Source: Nocardioides sp. SLBN-35 (GTDB lineage Bacteria > Actinomycetota > Actinomycetes > Propionibacteriales > Nocardioidaceae). Taken from it: 64,000 nucleotides of DNA. A model generated the notes under the pieces. It was not told where the DNA came from. It searched no databases and saw nothing but the letters and a program-made list of their open reading frames with translations. Positions 25,188-35,344 of the stretch are shown piece by piece (positions within the stretch are counted from its first letter, which is position 1; the number at the start of each line of letters is the position of its first letter). The position numbers and the translations under genes are program-made. The stretch spans positions 1-64,000 of the forward strand of contig NZ_VFNU01000001.1 of NCBI RefSeq assembly GCF_006715725.1, given 5' to 3'.

Positions 25188-25958
25188 TCAGTGGATGCGG
25201 GCGGCGCGCAGGATGCCGCGGCCGGCGACCTTGGTGCGGTAGCGGTGGCTGGTGCGGGCGCCGTACTCGATCGTGGTGGCGGCGCCGTGCTCGCCGAGGG
25301 TGGTGTCGTACCAGGCGGTGAGCGTCGGGGAGTCGGTCCCGGACGGGTTGCCGACGCCGAGGTGGCGGCGCGGCAGGTGGAGGAACCGGGCCAGCCGCTT
25401 CTCCCACTTCCCGTGCCCGCCGCGGCCGATCGCCCGCAGGGGCTGGTGGATCGAGGCGATCCGGTCGGGCCGGACCTGGGTCAGGAAGGCGATCATCGCC
25501 TTGGTCTCGGGCTCGCTTCCGGGCCGCGGACCGCCCCAGTAGCGGGATCCGCGCCCCGCACCCGACCAGCCGCTGGTGGGCCAGTTGCGGTTGAGGTCGA
25601 CGCCGCGGCCGTTGGTGCGGGTGCCGCGGGCGTTGCCGTCCGGGTTCAGCGTCGGCACCACCCAGACGCCGGTGCCGGGGCGCGGGTGGGCGTGGTCGCG
25701 GATCCAGCGGGCGGTGGCGATGCCGTCCTTCTCGTCACCGTGCATCTGGCCGAGCACGAGCAGGACGTACGGCGCGCCCTCCTCGCCGCGGTAGTACGCG
25801 CGGATCGGGCGGCCGCGGGCCGACGTACCGATGACGACGGAGGTCTGGACGTACGCCGACGCGGTCACTCGGGTGGTCGTTGCGTGGGCCGGGACGACGA
25901 CGGCCGCGCCGGCGACGACCACGAGGGTCGCCGCCAGCGCGGCCAGCAGACGGCGCAC
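25188..25958 (-). CDS. Secreted M14 zinc carboxypeptidase
   Basis: A 256-residue peptidase with a signal peptide (about residues 1-26). Zinc ligands are in GQMHGDEKDG (H-x2-E) and SIHQPL (His), with the substrate-binding VDLNRNWP (N-R) and a catalytic Glu in TIEYGA. It resembles MpaA/gamma-D-glutamyl-(L)-meso-Dap amidases acting on peptidoglycan peptides, which is inference. The GTG start lies two bases after the hppA stop, so it is co-transcribed with hppA. Confidence 0.83.
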   Translation of the reverse strand: MRRLLAALAATLVVVAGAAVVVPAHATTTRVTASAYVQTSVVIGTSARGRPIRAYYRGEEGAPYVLLVLGQMHGDEKDGIATARWIRDHAHPRPGTGVWVVPTLNPDGNARGTRTNGRGVDLNRNWPTSGWSGAGRGSRYWGGPRPGSEPETKAMIAFLTQVRPDRIASIHQPLRAIGRGGHGKWEKRLARFLHLPRRHLGVGNPSGTDSPTLTAWYDTTLGEHGAATTIEYGARTSHRYRTKVAGRGILRAARIH

Positions 25959-25960
25959 GA

Positions 25961-28273
25961 TCAGGCGGACTCGGCGTTCGCCGGCTCCGGTGCGTCGTCC
26001 CCGATCGTCGAGACCCGCTGCTTGGACACGAACACCGCGGCGAAGATCCCGGCAGCGGCAGCCACCGCGATGAGGATCCGCACGACGTCGTTCTCGTTCT
26101 CGCCGTAGGACAGGCTGACGACCGCGCCGACGATCAGCAGCGACACCAGGTTCATCACCTTGAGTAGCGGGTTGATCGACGGGCCCGCGGTGTCCTTGAA
26201 CGGGTCGCCCACGGTGTCGCCGGTGACGGTCGCGGCGTGTGCCTCGGACCCCTTGCCGCCGTGGTGCCCGTCCTCGACCAGCTTCTTCGCGTTGTCCCAG
26301 GCGCCACCTGCGTTGGCGAGGAACACCGCCATCAGGGTGCCGGTCGCGATCGCACCGACCAGGAAGCCGGCCAGCGGACCGACCCCCAGACCGAAGCCCA
26401 CCGCCACCGGGGCGAGGATCGCCAGGATCCCCGGCGTGGCCAGCTCGCGCAGCGAGTCTCGGGTGACGATGTCGACGACCCGGCCGTACTCCGGGCGGGC
26501 GGTGCCCTCCATGATCCCGGCGATGTCGCGGAACTGGCGTCGCACCTCCATCACCACGGCGCCCGCCGCCCGGCCGACGGCGTTGATCGCCAGGCCGGAG
26601 AAGAGGAACACGGCACAGGCGCCGAGGAGCGCGCCGACGATCAGCTTCGCGTCGTAGACGAGGAACTCCTTGTCGAGCGCTGGGCCCACCTCGTCGTAGG
26701 CGCTCTGCGTGTACGACGCGAACAGTGCGCTCGCGGCGAGCACGGCGGTGGCGATCGCGATGCCCTTGGTGATCGCCTTGGTGGTGTTGCCGACCGCGTC
26801 CAGCTCGGTGAGGATCTGCGCGCCGTTCTCGCTGACGTCACCCGACATCTCCGCGATGCCCTGCGCGTTGTCGGAGACCGGCCCGAAGGTGTCCATCGCG
26901 ACGATGACGCCGACCGTCGTCAGCAGGCCGCAGCCGGCCAGGGCGACCGCGAACAGGGCGAGACCCGTCGAGCCGCCCGCCAGCAGCGCGGCCCCGAAGA
27001 CCGCGGCGCCGATGACCATCGCCGTGTAGACCGCGGACTCGAAGCCGACCGAGAGGCCGGACAGGATGACCGTGGCATGGCCGGTCAGCGAGGTCCGGGC
27101 GACGTCCTTGACCGGCCGGTGCTCCGTTCCGGTGAAGTAGCCCGTGAGCGCGAGGATCGCGGCCGCCAGCACGATGCCGATCGCGACAGCGCCGGCCGCG
27201 AACACCGGAGGCGACAGGTCGGCCGAGGCTCCGGACCCCAGCTCGCTCCACTCACCCGGCAGGTAGACGAACGCAGCGATCGCGCTCGCGACCGCCCCGA
27301 ACGCGGCCGACATGTAGAAGGCCCGGTTGATGGTCTTCAGCCCGCTCTCGCCGGCGCGCGGCTTGGTGAGGTAGACGCCCGCGATCGCGGACAGGGCGCC
27401 GATCGCCGGGACGATCAGCGGGAACACCAGGCCCTTGTCGCCGAACGCCTGCGAACCGAGGATGAGTGCCGCGACCAGGGTGACGGCGTACGACTCGAAC
27501 AGGTCGGCCGCCATGCCGGCGCAGTCACCGACGTTGTCGCCCACGTTGTCGGCGATCGTCGCCGCGTTGCGCGGGTCGTCCTCGGGGATGTTCTGCTCGA
27601 CCTTGCCGACCAGGTCGGCGCCGACGTCGGCCGCCTTCGTGAAGATGCCGCCGCCGACGCGCATGAACATCGCGAGCAGCGCGGCGCCGAACCCGAAGCC
27701 CTCGAGCACGTTGGGCGCCGTCTCCTGGAAGACAATCACCACGACGCTCGCGCCGAGCAGGCCCAGGCCCACCGTGAACATGCCGACGAAGGCACCCGTG
27801 CGGAACCCGATGTTCATCGCCGGGTCGCGTCCCTGCTCGTTGGCCGCCGCCGCGACCCGGAGGTTGGCGCGCACCGCCAGCGACATGCCGAGGTAGCCCA
27901 CCGCCCCCGAGAACCCGGCTCCGACCAGGAAGAAGATCGACCGGGAGATCCGGACGGCCCACTCCGACTGGAGCCCGGTCGCGCCGTCGGCCGTATGGGC
28001 CGGGAGCGCGAGCAGGACGACGAACGCGATGGCCGCGAAGATCGTCAGGGTCCGGAACTGGCGGGTGAGGTAGGCGTTCGCCCCCTCCTGGACGGCCTGG
28101 GCGATCCGCTGCATGTTCGGGGTGCCCTCGCCGGCGCGGAGGACCTCCGATCTGAACAGCACGGCCATCCCCAGCGAGCCGAGAGCGATCGCGGCGACGA
28201 TCGCCACGAGGGCGAGATCGCCCCCGGTGACGTCGACATCTGCTACCTGCGGGACGACGAACGGATGGGGCAT
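25961..28273 (-). CDS. hppA: Membrane-bound H+-pyrophosphatase, K+-independent type
   Basis: A 770-residue, roughly 16-span pump. The signature DVGADLVGKVE and the acidic runs EDDPRN and DNVGDNVGD bind Mg-PPi. GNTTKAITKG has Lys where K+-dependent enzymes have Ala, indicating the K+-independent, proton-pumping class. It couples PPi hydrolysis to proton export. ATG 28273 has GCAGGAGG seven bases upstream, excluding a longer frame. A CRP-type palindrome lies at about -50 of a likely promoter. Confidence 0.94.
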   Translation of the reverse strand: MPHPFVVPQVADVDVTGGDLALVAIVAAIALGSLGMAVLFRSEVLRAGEGTPNMQRIAQAVQEGANAYLTRQFRTLTIFAAIAFVVLLALPAHTADGATGLQSEWAVRISRSIFFLVGAGFSGAVGYLGMSLAVRANLRVAAAANEQGRDPAMNIGFRTGAFVGMFTVGLGLLGASVVVIVFQETAPNVLEGFGFGAALLAMFMRVGGGIFTKAADVGADLVGKVEQNIPEDDPRNAATIADNVGDNVGDCAGMAADLFESYAVTLVAALILGSQAFGDKGLVFPLIVPAIGALSAIAGVYLTKPRAGESGLKTINRAFYMSAAFGAVASAIAAFVYLPGEWSELGSGASADLSPPVFAAGAVAIGIVLAAAILALTGYFTGTEHRPVKDVARTSLTGHATVILSGLSVGFESAVYTAMVIGAAVFGAALLAGGSTGLALFAVALAGCGLLTTVGVIVAMDTFGPVSDNAQGIAEMSGDVSENGAQILTELDAVGNTTKAITKGIAIATAVLAASALFASYTQSAYDEVGPALDKEFLVYDAKLIVGALLGACAVFLFSGLAINAVGRAAGAVVMEVRRQFRDIAGIMEGTARPEYGRVVDIVTRDSLRELATPGILAILAPVAVGFGLGVGPLAGFLVGAIATGTLMAVFLANAGGAWDNAKKLVEDGHHGGKGSEAHAATVTGDTVGDPFKDTAGPSINPLLKVMNLVSLLIVGAVVSLSYGENENDVVRILIAVAAAAGIFAAVFVSKQRVSTIGDDAPEPANAESA

Positions 28274-28336
28274 ACGACTGCCTCCTGCGGGGGGTTCAGG
28301 GTCGGCCACGGGGGCCAGGTCTGAGATCGTGCCCGG

Positions 28337-28388
28337 AGTCTACGCAGAGTGTGGCGCAGAACACATGGAGGTTGTGACGCGCGTCACA
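28337..28388 (-). promoter_or_regulatory. CRP-type operator and -10 upstream of hppA
   Basis: TGTGACGCGCGTCACA (28373-28388) is a perfect match to the TGTGA-N6-TCACA consensus of CRP/FNR-family regulators. A -10 TAGACT lies at 28342-28337 in the leftward direction. The site is centred about 50 bp upstream of the predicted start point, a position compatible with activation. Confidence 0.6.
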
Positions 28389-28427
28389 GCGATGGACTAC
28401 GAGCGACGGGCCGCTGACGGGGGTTCC

Positions 28428-28523
28428 GTCGCGCCGCCCGCCGTTTCTGCACGGAGGAGCGCGCGACCGAGGAACGAGGAAGCGCGCGGGGGAGGAAGAA
28501 ACGGCGTCAGAAGGCGGCGCGAC
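28428..28523. repeat. Nested palindromic element (96 bp)
   Basis: Outer arms GTCGCGCCGCC/GGCGGCGCGAC (28428-28438 with 28513-28523) and inner arms CGCCGTTTCT/AGAAACGGCG (28439-28448 with 28497-28506), perfect, with a six-base bulge on one side. It occupies the 290-bp gap between hppA and the STAS gene, where some relatives carry an anti-sigma kinase gene. Looks like a REP-type palindrome. Confidence 0.7.
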
Positions 28524-28600
28524 ATGCGCGAGCGAAGCGAGCGCCAAACAAACACCGTGAGTCGCTCACGCAGCGCATCAGCCCAGCGCCGAAACCCGAC

Positions 28601-28933
28601 TCAGGCGAGAGCGGCGTCTGCCGAGTCGTGGATGACGAAGACCTTGGCCAGGCCGGTGATCTTGAAGATCTTGAGCAGCCGGTCGGCGTTGCAGACCAGC
28701 TCGAGGGAGCCGTCGTGGGCGCGGACCTTCTTCAGGCCGCCGACCAGGACGCCGAGGCCCGTGGAGTCGAGGAACTCGACCGCCTGCATGTCGACGACGA
28801 TGTCGTACGTGCCGCCGGCGACGAGCTCGGTGATGGTGTCGCGGAGCTTGGGGGCGGTGTAGACGTCGATCTCGCCACCCACGGCAACGACGGTGCGCCC
28901 ACCGACCTCGCGCGTCGACAGTGTCAGATTCAC
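28601..28933 (-). CDS. STAS-domain anti-sigma factor antagonist (BldG/RsbV-like)
   Basis: A 110-residue single STAS domain. The phospho-acceptor Ser57 is in [11 protein letters not shown], and [13 protein letters not shown] is the N-terminal signature. It releases an anti-sigma kinase when unphosphorylated. GTG 28933 is preferred (GGGG eight bases upstream). The position beside the DECH helicase matches bldG of Streptomyces, from memory. No kinase gene follows it here. Confidence 0.87.
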   Translation of the reverse strand: MNLTLSTREVGGRTVVAVGGEIDVYTAPKLRDTITELVAGGTYDIVVDMQAVEFLDSTGLGVLVGGLKKVRAHDGSLELVCNADRLLKIFKITGLAKVFVIHDSADAALA

Positions 28934-29068
28934 GACCCTCACCCCGGGATAGCAGTTCTCCGTCTGGTGGCACTTATCAAACCATGCCGAGCGCGCGCAC
29001 GCGCAAGGAGCGGACATCCTGTCGGTATGCCTTCGGCTCGTGTCGGGGGTCCGGGGGACAATCGGAGG

Positions 29069-31441
29069 GTGAGTGCCCAGCCCGATCTCGACGTCGCCCC
29101 GGCCCGGCGACGCGACCCCGAGGCCCTGCTCGACCGGCTGGTCGCGCTGCCCTCGCGGGCGGACCGGCTGACCCACCGCCAACGAGTTGCGGCGCGGCCC
29201 GCGGCCCTCACGGACTGGCCGGCGTGGGCCGATCCTGCGGTGGTCACGGCGTACGCCGCTCGCGGGGTCGGGCGTCCCTGGCAGCACCAGGTGGCGGCGG
29301 CCGAGGCGGCCCACCGGGGCGAGCACGTCGTCCTGGCGACCGGTACGGCGTCCGGCAAGTCGCTGGCGTACCTCCTGCCCGCGCTCTCCGACATCCGCGC
29401 CGCCCGCGGCCCCCGCGGGCAGCGCGGCGCGTCGGTGCTCTACCTCGCCCCCACCAAGGCGCTGGCCCACGACCAGTGGACGGCGATCCGCGACCTCGGG
29501 CTCGACGTGAGGGTGGCGACCCACGACGGCGACAGCACCGCCGAGGAGCGGGAGTGGACCCGCGACCACGCGGAGTACGTCCTCTCGAACCCCGACATGC
29601 TGCACCGCTCCCTGCTGCCCGGCCATGAGCGGTGGATCTCGTTCTTCCGGTCGTTGCGCTACGTCGTGATCGACGAGTGCCACCACTACCGCGGCGTGTT
29701 CGGCGCCCACGTCGCCCAGGTCGTGCGCCGGCTCCGGCGGATCTGCGAGCTCCACGGCGCGTCGCCGGTGTTCGTGCTGGCGTCCGCCACGGTCGCCGAC
29801 CCCGACGTGACGGCGCGCCGGATGACCGGGCTCGACGTGACCGCGGTGACCGAGGACGGCTCGCCCCGCGGTGCCCTGGCCCTCGGGCTGTGGGAGCCGC
29901 CGTTGACGTCGTACCAGGGCGAGAACGGCGCGCCCGTACGCCGACCGGCCACCGCCGAGACCGCCGACCTGCTCGCCGACCTCGTGGTCGAGGACGTCCG
30001 CACCCTGGCGTTCGTGCGCTCCCGGCACGGCGTCGAGACCGTGGCCCGCCGGGCGGCCGAGCTGGTCGAGGAGGTGGATCCGTCCCTGGCCGGGCGTGTC
30101 GACTCCTACCGCGGCGGCTACCTGCCCGAGGAGCGCCGCGCCCTCGAGCAGGACCTGCGCAGCGGGCGGCTGCTCGGCATGGCTGCCACCAACGCGCTCG
30201 AGCTCGGCATCGACATCAGCGGCCTCGACGCGGTCGTGGTGACCGGGTACCCCGGCACCCGGGCCGCGTTCTGGCAACAGGTCGGCCGCGCGGGACGAGA
30301 CGGCGGCGGGGCGCTCGGGCTGTTCGTGGCGCGCGACGACCCGCTCGACACCTACCTCGTCCACCACCCCGAGGCGCTGCTCGGCCGGCCGGTCGAGGGC
30401 ACCGTCTTCGACACCGACAACCCCTACATCCTGGGGCCGCACCTGTGCGCCGCCGCCCAGGAGAGCCCGGTCACCGTCGCGGACGCGGCGCTGTTCGGGC
30501 CCCGGATGCGGGAGGTGCTCGGCTCGCTCGTCGAGCGCGGGCTGCTGCGCCGCCGGGCGGCCGGCTGGTACTGGACCGACCGCGCCCGCGCCGCCGACCT
30601 CGCCGACATCCGATCCACCGGCGGCGCCCAGGTGCAGCTCGTCGAGGCGGTGACCGGCCGCGTGGTCGGCACCGTCGACGGCGCCCGCGCCCACAGCACC
30701 GCCCACGAGGGCGCGGTCTACCTGCACCGCGGCGAGACCTGGCTCGTCGAGTCGCTCGACCTCGAGGAGCACGTCGCCACCCTGCGCCGTGCCGACGTCG
30801 ACCACACCACGACCGCCCGCGACGTCACCGACATCGAGATCGTCGCGGAGCGCGAGCACGCCGACTGGGGACCGTGCCGGGTCTCGTTCGGGACGGTCGA
30901 GGTGACCAGCCGGGTCACGTCGTACCTCCGTCGGCGCACCCGCACCGGAGAGGTGATCGACGAGAAGCCGCTCGACCTGCCGGCGCGGACCCTGTCGACC
31001 GCAGCGGTCTGGTGGACGGTGCCGGACGACGTCGTCCGCGACCTCCTGACCGGCGCCGGGCTGGTGCCCGCGGACCTGCCCGGCGCGGCCCACGCCGCCG
31101 AGCACTGCTCGATCGGCCTGCTTCCCCTGTTCGCGACCTGCGACCGCTGGGACATCGGCGGCGTGTCCACCGCCCGGCACCCCGACACCGGCGTGCTCAC
31201 CGTGTTCGTCCACGACGGCCACCCGGGTGGGGCGGGCTTCGCCGAGCGCGGGTACCGCACCGCCGCGGCCTGGCTGCGGGCCACCCGGGCGACGATCGCG
31301 GCCTGCGAGTGCGCCACCGGCTGCCCGTCGTGCATCCAGTCGCCGAAGTGCGGCAACGGCAACGACCCGCTCGACAAGGCCGGCGCCGTCGCCCTGCTCG
31401 ACGTGCTGCTCCGCGAGGCACCTGACGCCGACACCCGGTGA
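29069..31441 (+). CDS. DECH-box helicase with C-terminal Cys cluster (MrfA/DUF1998-like)
   Basis: A 790-residue SF2 helicase: Walker [15 protein letters not shown], Walker [17 protein letters not shown] (motif III), and QVGRAGRDG (motif VI). The C terminus has a four-Cys cluster [16 protein letters not shown], as in Bacillus MrfA and yeast Hrq1, involved in repair of crosslinks. The recalled name is 'helicase/secretion neighborhood DEAH-box helicase'. GTG 29069 is preferred: a GACAAT -10 ends six bases upstream (leaderless); ATG 29027 is an alternative. Confidence 0.88.
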   Translation: MSAQPDLDVAPARRRDPEALLDRLVALPSRADRLTHRQRVAARPAALTDWPAWADPAVVTAYAARGVGRPWQHQVAAAEAAHRGEHVVLATGTASGKSLAYLLPALSDIRAARGPRGQRGASVLYLAPTKALAHDQWTAIRDLGLDVRVATHDGDSTAEEREWTRDHAEYVLSNPDMLHRSLLPGHERWISFFRSLRYVVIDECHHYRGVFGAHVAQVVRRLRRICELHGASPVFVLASATVADPDVTARRMTGLDVTAVTEDGSPRGALALGLWEPPLTSYQGENGAPVRRPATAETADLLADLVVEDVRTLAFVRSRHGVETVARRAAELVEEVDPSLAGRVDSYRGGYLPEERRALEQDLRSGRLLGMAATNALELGIDISGLDAVVVTGYPGTRAAFWQQVGRAGRDGGGALGLFVARDDPLDTYLVHHPEALLGRPVEGTVFDTDNPYILGPHLCAAAQESPVTVADAALFGPRMREVLGSLVERGLLRRRAAGWYWTDRARAADLADIRSTGGAQVQLVEAVTGRVVGTVDGARAHSTAHEGAVYLHRGETWLVESLDLEEHVATLRRADVDHTTTARDVTDIEIVAEREHADWGPCRVSFGTVEVTSRVTSYLRRRTRTGEVIDEKPLDLPARTLSTAAVWWTVPDDVVRDLLTGAGLVPADLPGAAHAAEHCSIGLLPLFATCDRWDIGGVSTARHPDTGVLTVFVHDGHPGGAGFAERGYRTAAAWLRATRATIAACECATGCPSCIQSPKCGNGNDPLDKAGAVALLDVLLREAPDADTR

Positions 31442-31451
31442 CCTGACGCCG

Positions 31452-31486
31452 GATGATCAGTAGTGTGGCTCGCTGACCAGATCATC
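31452..31486. promoter_or_regulatory. Inverted repeat flanking a putative -10
   Basis: GATGATC (31452-31458) and GATCATC (31480-31486) flank TAGTGT (31461-31466) just before the next gene. Possible autoregulatory operator; weak evidence. Confidence 0.3.
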
Positions 31487-31512
31487 GCTGCGACTGCCAC
31501 CGGGGGCGATTC

Positions 31513-32499
31513 GTGACGACCGCTGACCTGCCCAGGCCTGCGCCTGCCGCTCGCCGCATGTCGATGCAGGCAGAAGACCTCTACCGCAACCTGGTCGCCG
31601 GGGGGCCGACCACCGTCGAGACGCTCAGCGCCCGCGTCGGACTCCCGGCCTTCGAGGTCGAGGTCACCCTGGACGAGCTCGAGCTGATCGGCCTCGCCGA
31701 GCGGGACCGGGACCACGCGGTGGCACGCCCGCCGTACCCCGTGCTCGACCTGCTGGCGACCGAGCGCGCCGCCGAGGCGGCCCGCGCCCACCAGATGGCG
31801 CAGACGCTGTCCGAGCTGTGGCGGCAACACCACGACGACGCCAGCTATCTCCAGGTCCTCCAGTCGGACGCGGCCTGCGACGCCGCCCAGGACGCGTTGA
31901 TCGCCGGCGCCACCCGGGAGGTTCGTGCCCTCTCGATCGGGCCGGTGGGCGACGAGCGCGTGCGACCGGAGCCGACCGCCATGGCCGGGTTCTACGAGTC
32001 GATCGCGCGCGGCGTCAGCTACAAGATCGTCTACGGGGCGGCGATCGTGCAGCACCCGGTCGCGATCAGCGTGGTCCGCTCGTGCATCGATGCCGGTGAG
32101 GAGGCGCGGCTGTTCCCGGAGGTCCCGGTCAACCTGACGATCGCCGACGACCACCTGGGGCTGGTCACCCTGCCACGGCTGGGCGACCGGCGGCGCGACA
32201 TGCTCGTCGTCCACCCGTCCAGCCTGCTGGAGGTGCTGTCGTCGATCTTCTGGTCCTACTGGCGCCAGTCGTCGCCGCTGACCGTCCACCCCCACGGCCT
32301 CGACACCGAGGAACCGGTCGAGGCCTACCGCTCCCTGCTGACCCTGCTGGCCGCGGGCCTGACCGACGATGCGATCGCTCGTGAGCTCGGCGTCAGCGAC
32401 CGCACCGTACGCCGGCGCCTGGCCCACCTGCAGGAGGTGCTCGGCGCGGCCAGCCGGTTCCAGCTCGGGGTGCAGGCCGCACGCAACGGCTGGCTCTGA
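31513..32499 (+). CDS. TrmB/LuxR-type transcriptional regulator
   Basis: A 328-residue regulator: N-terminal TrmB-like winged helix (about residues 20-75), a middle domain resembling the phospholipase-D-like region of TrmB proteins, and a C-terminal LuxR helix-turn-helix (GLTDDAIARELGVSDRTVRR). In actinobacteria this class often sits beside secreted proteases. It lies 174 bp before the M4 protease on the same strand and probably controls it (inference). GTG start. Confidence 0.82.
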   Translation: MTTADLPRPAPAARRMSMQAEDLYRNLVAGGPTTVETLSARVGLPAFEVEVTLDELELIGLAERDRDHAVARPPYPVLDLLATERAAEAARAHQMAQTLSELWRQHHDDASYLQVLQSDAACDAAQDALIAGATREVRALSIGPVGDERVRPEPTAMAGFYESIARGVSYKIVYGAAIVQHPVAISVVRSCIDAGEEARLFPEVPVNLTIADDHLGLVTLPRLGDRRRDMLVVHPSSLLEVLSSIFWSYWRQSSPLTVHPHGLDTEEPVEAYRSLLTLLAAGLTDDAIARELGVSDRTVRRRLAHLQEVLGAASRFQLGVQAARNGWL

Positions 32500-32673
32500 T
32501 CGGCCCGGCTGCGATCGGCCCGGTCGCCTGTCCAGTTCCGGACAGCGCCCGTTTCCGGCCACCGCGAAGTGATTGACCGTCGTTCTCGGACGCTGTGAAT
32601 CTGCTCACCGTCCCTCTCGTCCGGGAGGGGATCGGGACCCGGTCAGGGTCTGTCGAACTCGGGAGCACACAGC
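32500..32673 (+). promoter_or_regulatory. Promoter region of the M4 metalloprotease
   Basis: It has a hairpin CTGTCC/GGACAG (likely the regulator's terminator), then TTGACC, a 17-bp gap and TGAATC as a candidate promoter, and GGGAG before the protease ATG. Confidence 0.35.
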
Positions 32674-34914
32674 ATGAATCGACACGTCATCGGCGGTCTC
32701 GCCGCCGCGGTGCTGGCCACGTCAGGACTCGCCGCGGCGATCTCCGACGCATCGGCCGCCACTGCCCACACCACGGCAGCCTCGCCGTCGGCGGCCACAC
32801 CGTCGGCCACACCGTCGGCGGCCGCAGGCAACCGCGACCGCGACCTGAAGCAGGCGCGCAAGCAGGCCGGTGCGGTCCGGTCGGCCATCGGCCTGGGCGG
32901 TCAGCAGAAGCTGATCGTCAAGGACGTCGTCCGCGATCCCTCCGGCGCGAAGCACGTCAGGTACGAGCGCACCTTCCGCGGACTGCCGGTCCTCGGCGGC
33001 GACCTCGTGGTCCACTTCAACGCCTCCGGCAAGCAGGTCGGGGTGACCTGGAACGCCAAGAAGGTCGCCGTCCCCTCGATCACACCGGGCATCGCGCGCA
33101 AGAAGGCCACCACCAAGGCCAACAAGGCCTTCGCGGCGCAGAACGCGACCAAGGACGACCAGAGCAGCGATGTCGTGGTCTACGCCGTGCGCGGCGAGCG
33201 GACGCTGGCCTACGACGTGCTGACCGAGGGCGTGCGCGGCGACGGCGTGCCCTCTCGCCTGCACACGATCGTCGACGGCGACTCGGGCAAGGTGCTGACG
33301 TCCTACGACGAGATCCAGACCGGGGAGGGCCACGGCATCTACGTCGGGACGGTCGACATCGGCACGCAGGCCCACACCGGCGGCGGCTACGAGATCCGCG
33401 ACGAGCACGGCAACTACGCCACCGACGTACACAACCAGGGCGACCCCAACACCGGGCAGGGACCAGCCGGCGACGTGTTCGTCGACGCGGACGACATCTG
33501 GGGCAACGGCAGCTCCAGCGACCGGGCCTCGGCGGCGGTCGACGCGCAGTACGGCGCCGAGATGACCTTCGACTACTACAACGACGTGCAGGGCCGGGCG
33601 GGCATCTGGGGCGACGGCCGCGGCGCCCGCTCGCGGGTGCACTTCGCGAACGCGATGCAGAACGCCTTCTGGGACGGCGAGCAGATGTCGTACGGCGACG
33701 GTGCCGGCAACGCGGCGCCGCTGGTCGAGCTCGACGTCGCCGGCCACGAGATGTCCCACGGCGTCACCGAGAACACCGCCGGACTGGTCTACTCCGGCGA
33801 CGCCGGTGGCCTGAACGAGGCCACCTCCGACATCTTCGGAACCGCCGTCGAGTGGCACACCAACAACAGCAACGACGTCGCCGACTACCTGATCGGCGAG
33901 GAGCTCGACCTGCGCGGCAACGGCACCCCGCTGCGGTACATGGACAAGCCGTCCAAGGACGGCCAGTCGCGCGACTGCTGGTCCTCCACCCTGGGCAACC
34001 TCGACCCGCACTACTCCTCGGGTCCGCTCAACCACTGGTTCTACCTGGCCTCGGAGGGATCGGGAGCCAAGACCATCAACGGGGTGTCCTACAACAGCCC
34101 GACCTGCAACAACTCGACCGTCACCGGCGTGGGCCGGGACGCGGCCGAGAAGATCTGGTACCGCACGCTGAGCGTCTACCTGACCTCCAACAGCAGGTAC
34201 GCCGACGCCCGCAACGGCGCCATCAAGTCGGCCAAGGACCTCTACCCGAACGACCCGTCGATCTGCGAGGGCATCGCGAACGCGTTCTCGGCGATCGCGG
34301 TGGCGGCCGGCACGGAGGCCTGCTCGGCGACGCCGCCCGCGGGCAGCCCCACCGTCAGCAGCCCGGGCAACCAGACCGCCACGCAGGGCACCGCGATCAC
34401 CCAGCTCACCCTGCGCGCCACGGGTGGCACGGCGCCGTACACCTGGACCGTGACCGGTCTCCCTGCAGGGCTCAGCGCGACCTCGGCCGGCGTCATCAGC
34501 GGCACCCCGACCACGGCGGGCTCGTCCTCGGTGACCGCGAAGGTGACCGACGCCGCCGGCAAGACCGGCACGGCCTCCTTCACCTGGACGGTCAACCCCA
34601 GCGGGGGCGGGGGCAGCACCTGCACCGGAGCACTGGCCTACTCCGGCACCCTCAGCGCCGGTCAGTCGAAGAACCTCGCCTCGTTCACCGACTCCGACGC
34701 CGGCCAGCTGAAGGCCTGCCTCGACGGCCCGACCGGAACGGACTTCGACCTCTACCTCCAGCGGTCCTACTCCGGGTACTGGATCACCGTGGCCTCCTCG
34801 ACCGGCTCCGGCCCCGACGAGTCCCTGAGCTACGACAACAGCGCCGGCACCTACCGGCTCGTCGTCAAGGCGTACGCCGGGTCCGGCGCCTTCACCGCCG
34901 GCGTGAGCGAGTGA
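32674..34914 (+). CDS. Secreted M4 (thermolysin-family) metalloprotease
   Basis: A 746-residue preproprotein. Signal peptide (about 1-29), a propeptide with FTP-type fold (about 60-210; [20 protein letters not shown] region), catalytic domain with HEMSH at 358-362 and the third ligand Glu382 in GGLNEATSD. Then comes a putative Ig-like domain (about 560-648; [18 protein letters not shown]) and a pre-peptidase C-terminal domain (about 655-746; DFDLYLQR). Extracellular proteolysis; C-terminal domains probably aid substrate contact or are removed. Confidence 0.92.
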   Translation: MNRHVIGGLAAAVLATSGLAAAISDASAATAHTTAASPSAATPSATPSAAAGNRDRDLKQARKQAGAVRSAIGLGGQQKLIVKDVVRDPSGAKHVRYERTFRGLPVLGGDLVVHFNASGKQVGVTWNAKKVAVPSITPGIARKKATTKANKAFAAQNATKDDQSSDVVVYAVRGERTLAYDVLTEGVRGDGVPSRLHTIVDGDSGKVLTSYDEIQTGEGHGIYVGTVDIGTQAHTGGGYEIRDEHGNYATDVHNQGDPNTGQGPAGDVFVDADDIWGNGSSSDRASAAVDAQYGAEMTFDYYNDVQGRAGIWGDGRGARSRVHFANAMQNAFWDGEQMSYGDGAGNAAPLVELDVAGHEMSHGVTENTAGLVYSGDAGGLNEATSDIFGTAVEWHTNNSNDVADYLIGEELDLRGNGTPLRYMDKPSKDGQSRDCWSSTLGNLDPHYSSGPLNHWFYLASEGSGAKTINGVSYNSPTCNNSTVTGVGRDAAEKIWYRTLSVYLTSNSRYADARNGAIKSAKDLYPNDPSICEGIANAFSAIAVAAGTEACSATPPAGSPTVSSPGNQTATQGTAITQLTLRATGGTAPYTWTVTGLPAGLSATSAGVISGTPTTAGSSSVTAKVTDAAGKTGTASFTWTVNPSGGGGSTCTGALAYSGTLSAGQSKNLASFTDSDAGQLKACLDGPTGTDFDLYLQRSYSGYWITVASSTGSGPDESLSYDNSAGTYRLVVKAYAGSGAFTAGVSE

Positions 34915-34932
34915 GCTGACGCCGACCGACAC

Positions 34933-34968
34933 CTGCCGGGCGGCCGTCTTCGGGCGACCGCCCGGCAG
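34933..34968 (+). terminator. Hairpin terminator after M4 protease
   Basis: CTGCCGGGCGG (34933-34943) pairs with CCGCCCGGCAG (34958-34968), 19 bases after the stop codon. No U-tract, as is common in high-GC actinobacteria. Confidence 0.65.
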
Positions 34969-35012
34969 CGCGCCGACGTCCGCCCTCGACTCCTCCGGAC
35001 TATCCTGCCGCC

Positions 35013-35324
35013 ATGCTGCTTCTCGGACTGGTCATCCTGGTCGTCGGTGTCATCGGGCTGGTGCTCAGCTTCTTCGGCGCCAGCATCGACTACAAGCACC
35101 GGTCCGCCGAGATCATGAACTGGGACGTCGCACCCGGGACCCTCGTGCTGTGGGGCGCCGTCTCCACCCTCCTCGTCGTGGCCGGCCTGTGGATGATGAA
35201 GGCAGGCGCCAAGCAGGGCTGGAGGCGTCGCAAGGAACAGAAGCGGCTCACCGAGCTGTCCGACAAGCTCGACCAGGTCGAGCTAGAGCGTCGGCGCAAC
35301 GAGCTCGCCGACGACGAGGGCTGA
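35013..35324 (+). CDS. Two-span membrane protein, unknown
   Basis: A 103-residue protein with spans at about residues 2-24 and 43-62, then a basic helical cytoplasmic tail (KQGWRRRKEQKRLTELSDKL) likely to be a coiled coil. A -10 TATCCT ends six bases before the ATG, so translation is probably leaderless. Unrecognised family. Confidence 0.65.
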   Translation: MLLLGLVILVVGVIGLVLSFFGASIDYKHRSAEIMNWDVAPGTLVLWGAVSTLLVVAGLWMMKAGAKQGWRRRKEQKRLTELSDKLDQVELERRRNELADDEG

Positions 35325-35344
35325 CCGCGCCCTTCAGCCTCGAT

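Noticed and set aside
26237..28324. 695-codon + strand frame opposite hppA
   Set aside because: Antisense shadow; no recognisable domain.
28934..31222. Large N-terminal extension of the STAS protein (873 codons open)
   Set aside because: It covers the DECH helicase in antisense. Only the last 110 codons have a protein-like sequence, beginning at GTG 28933.
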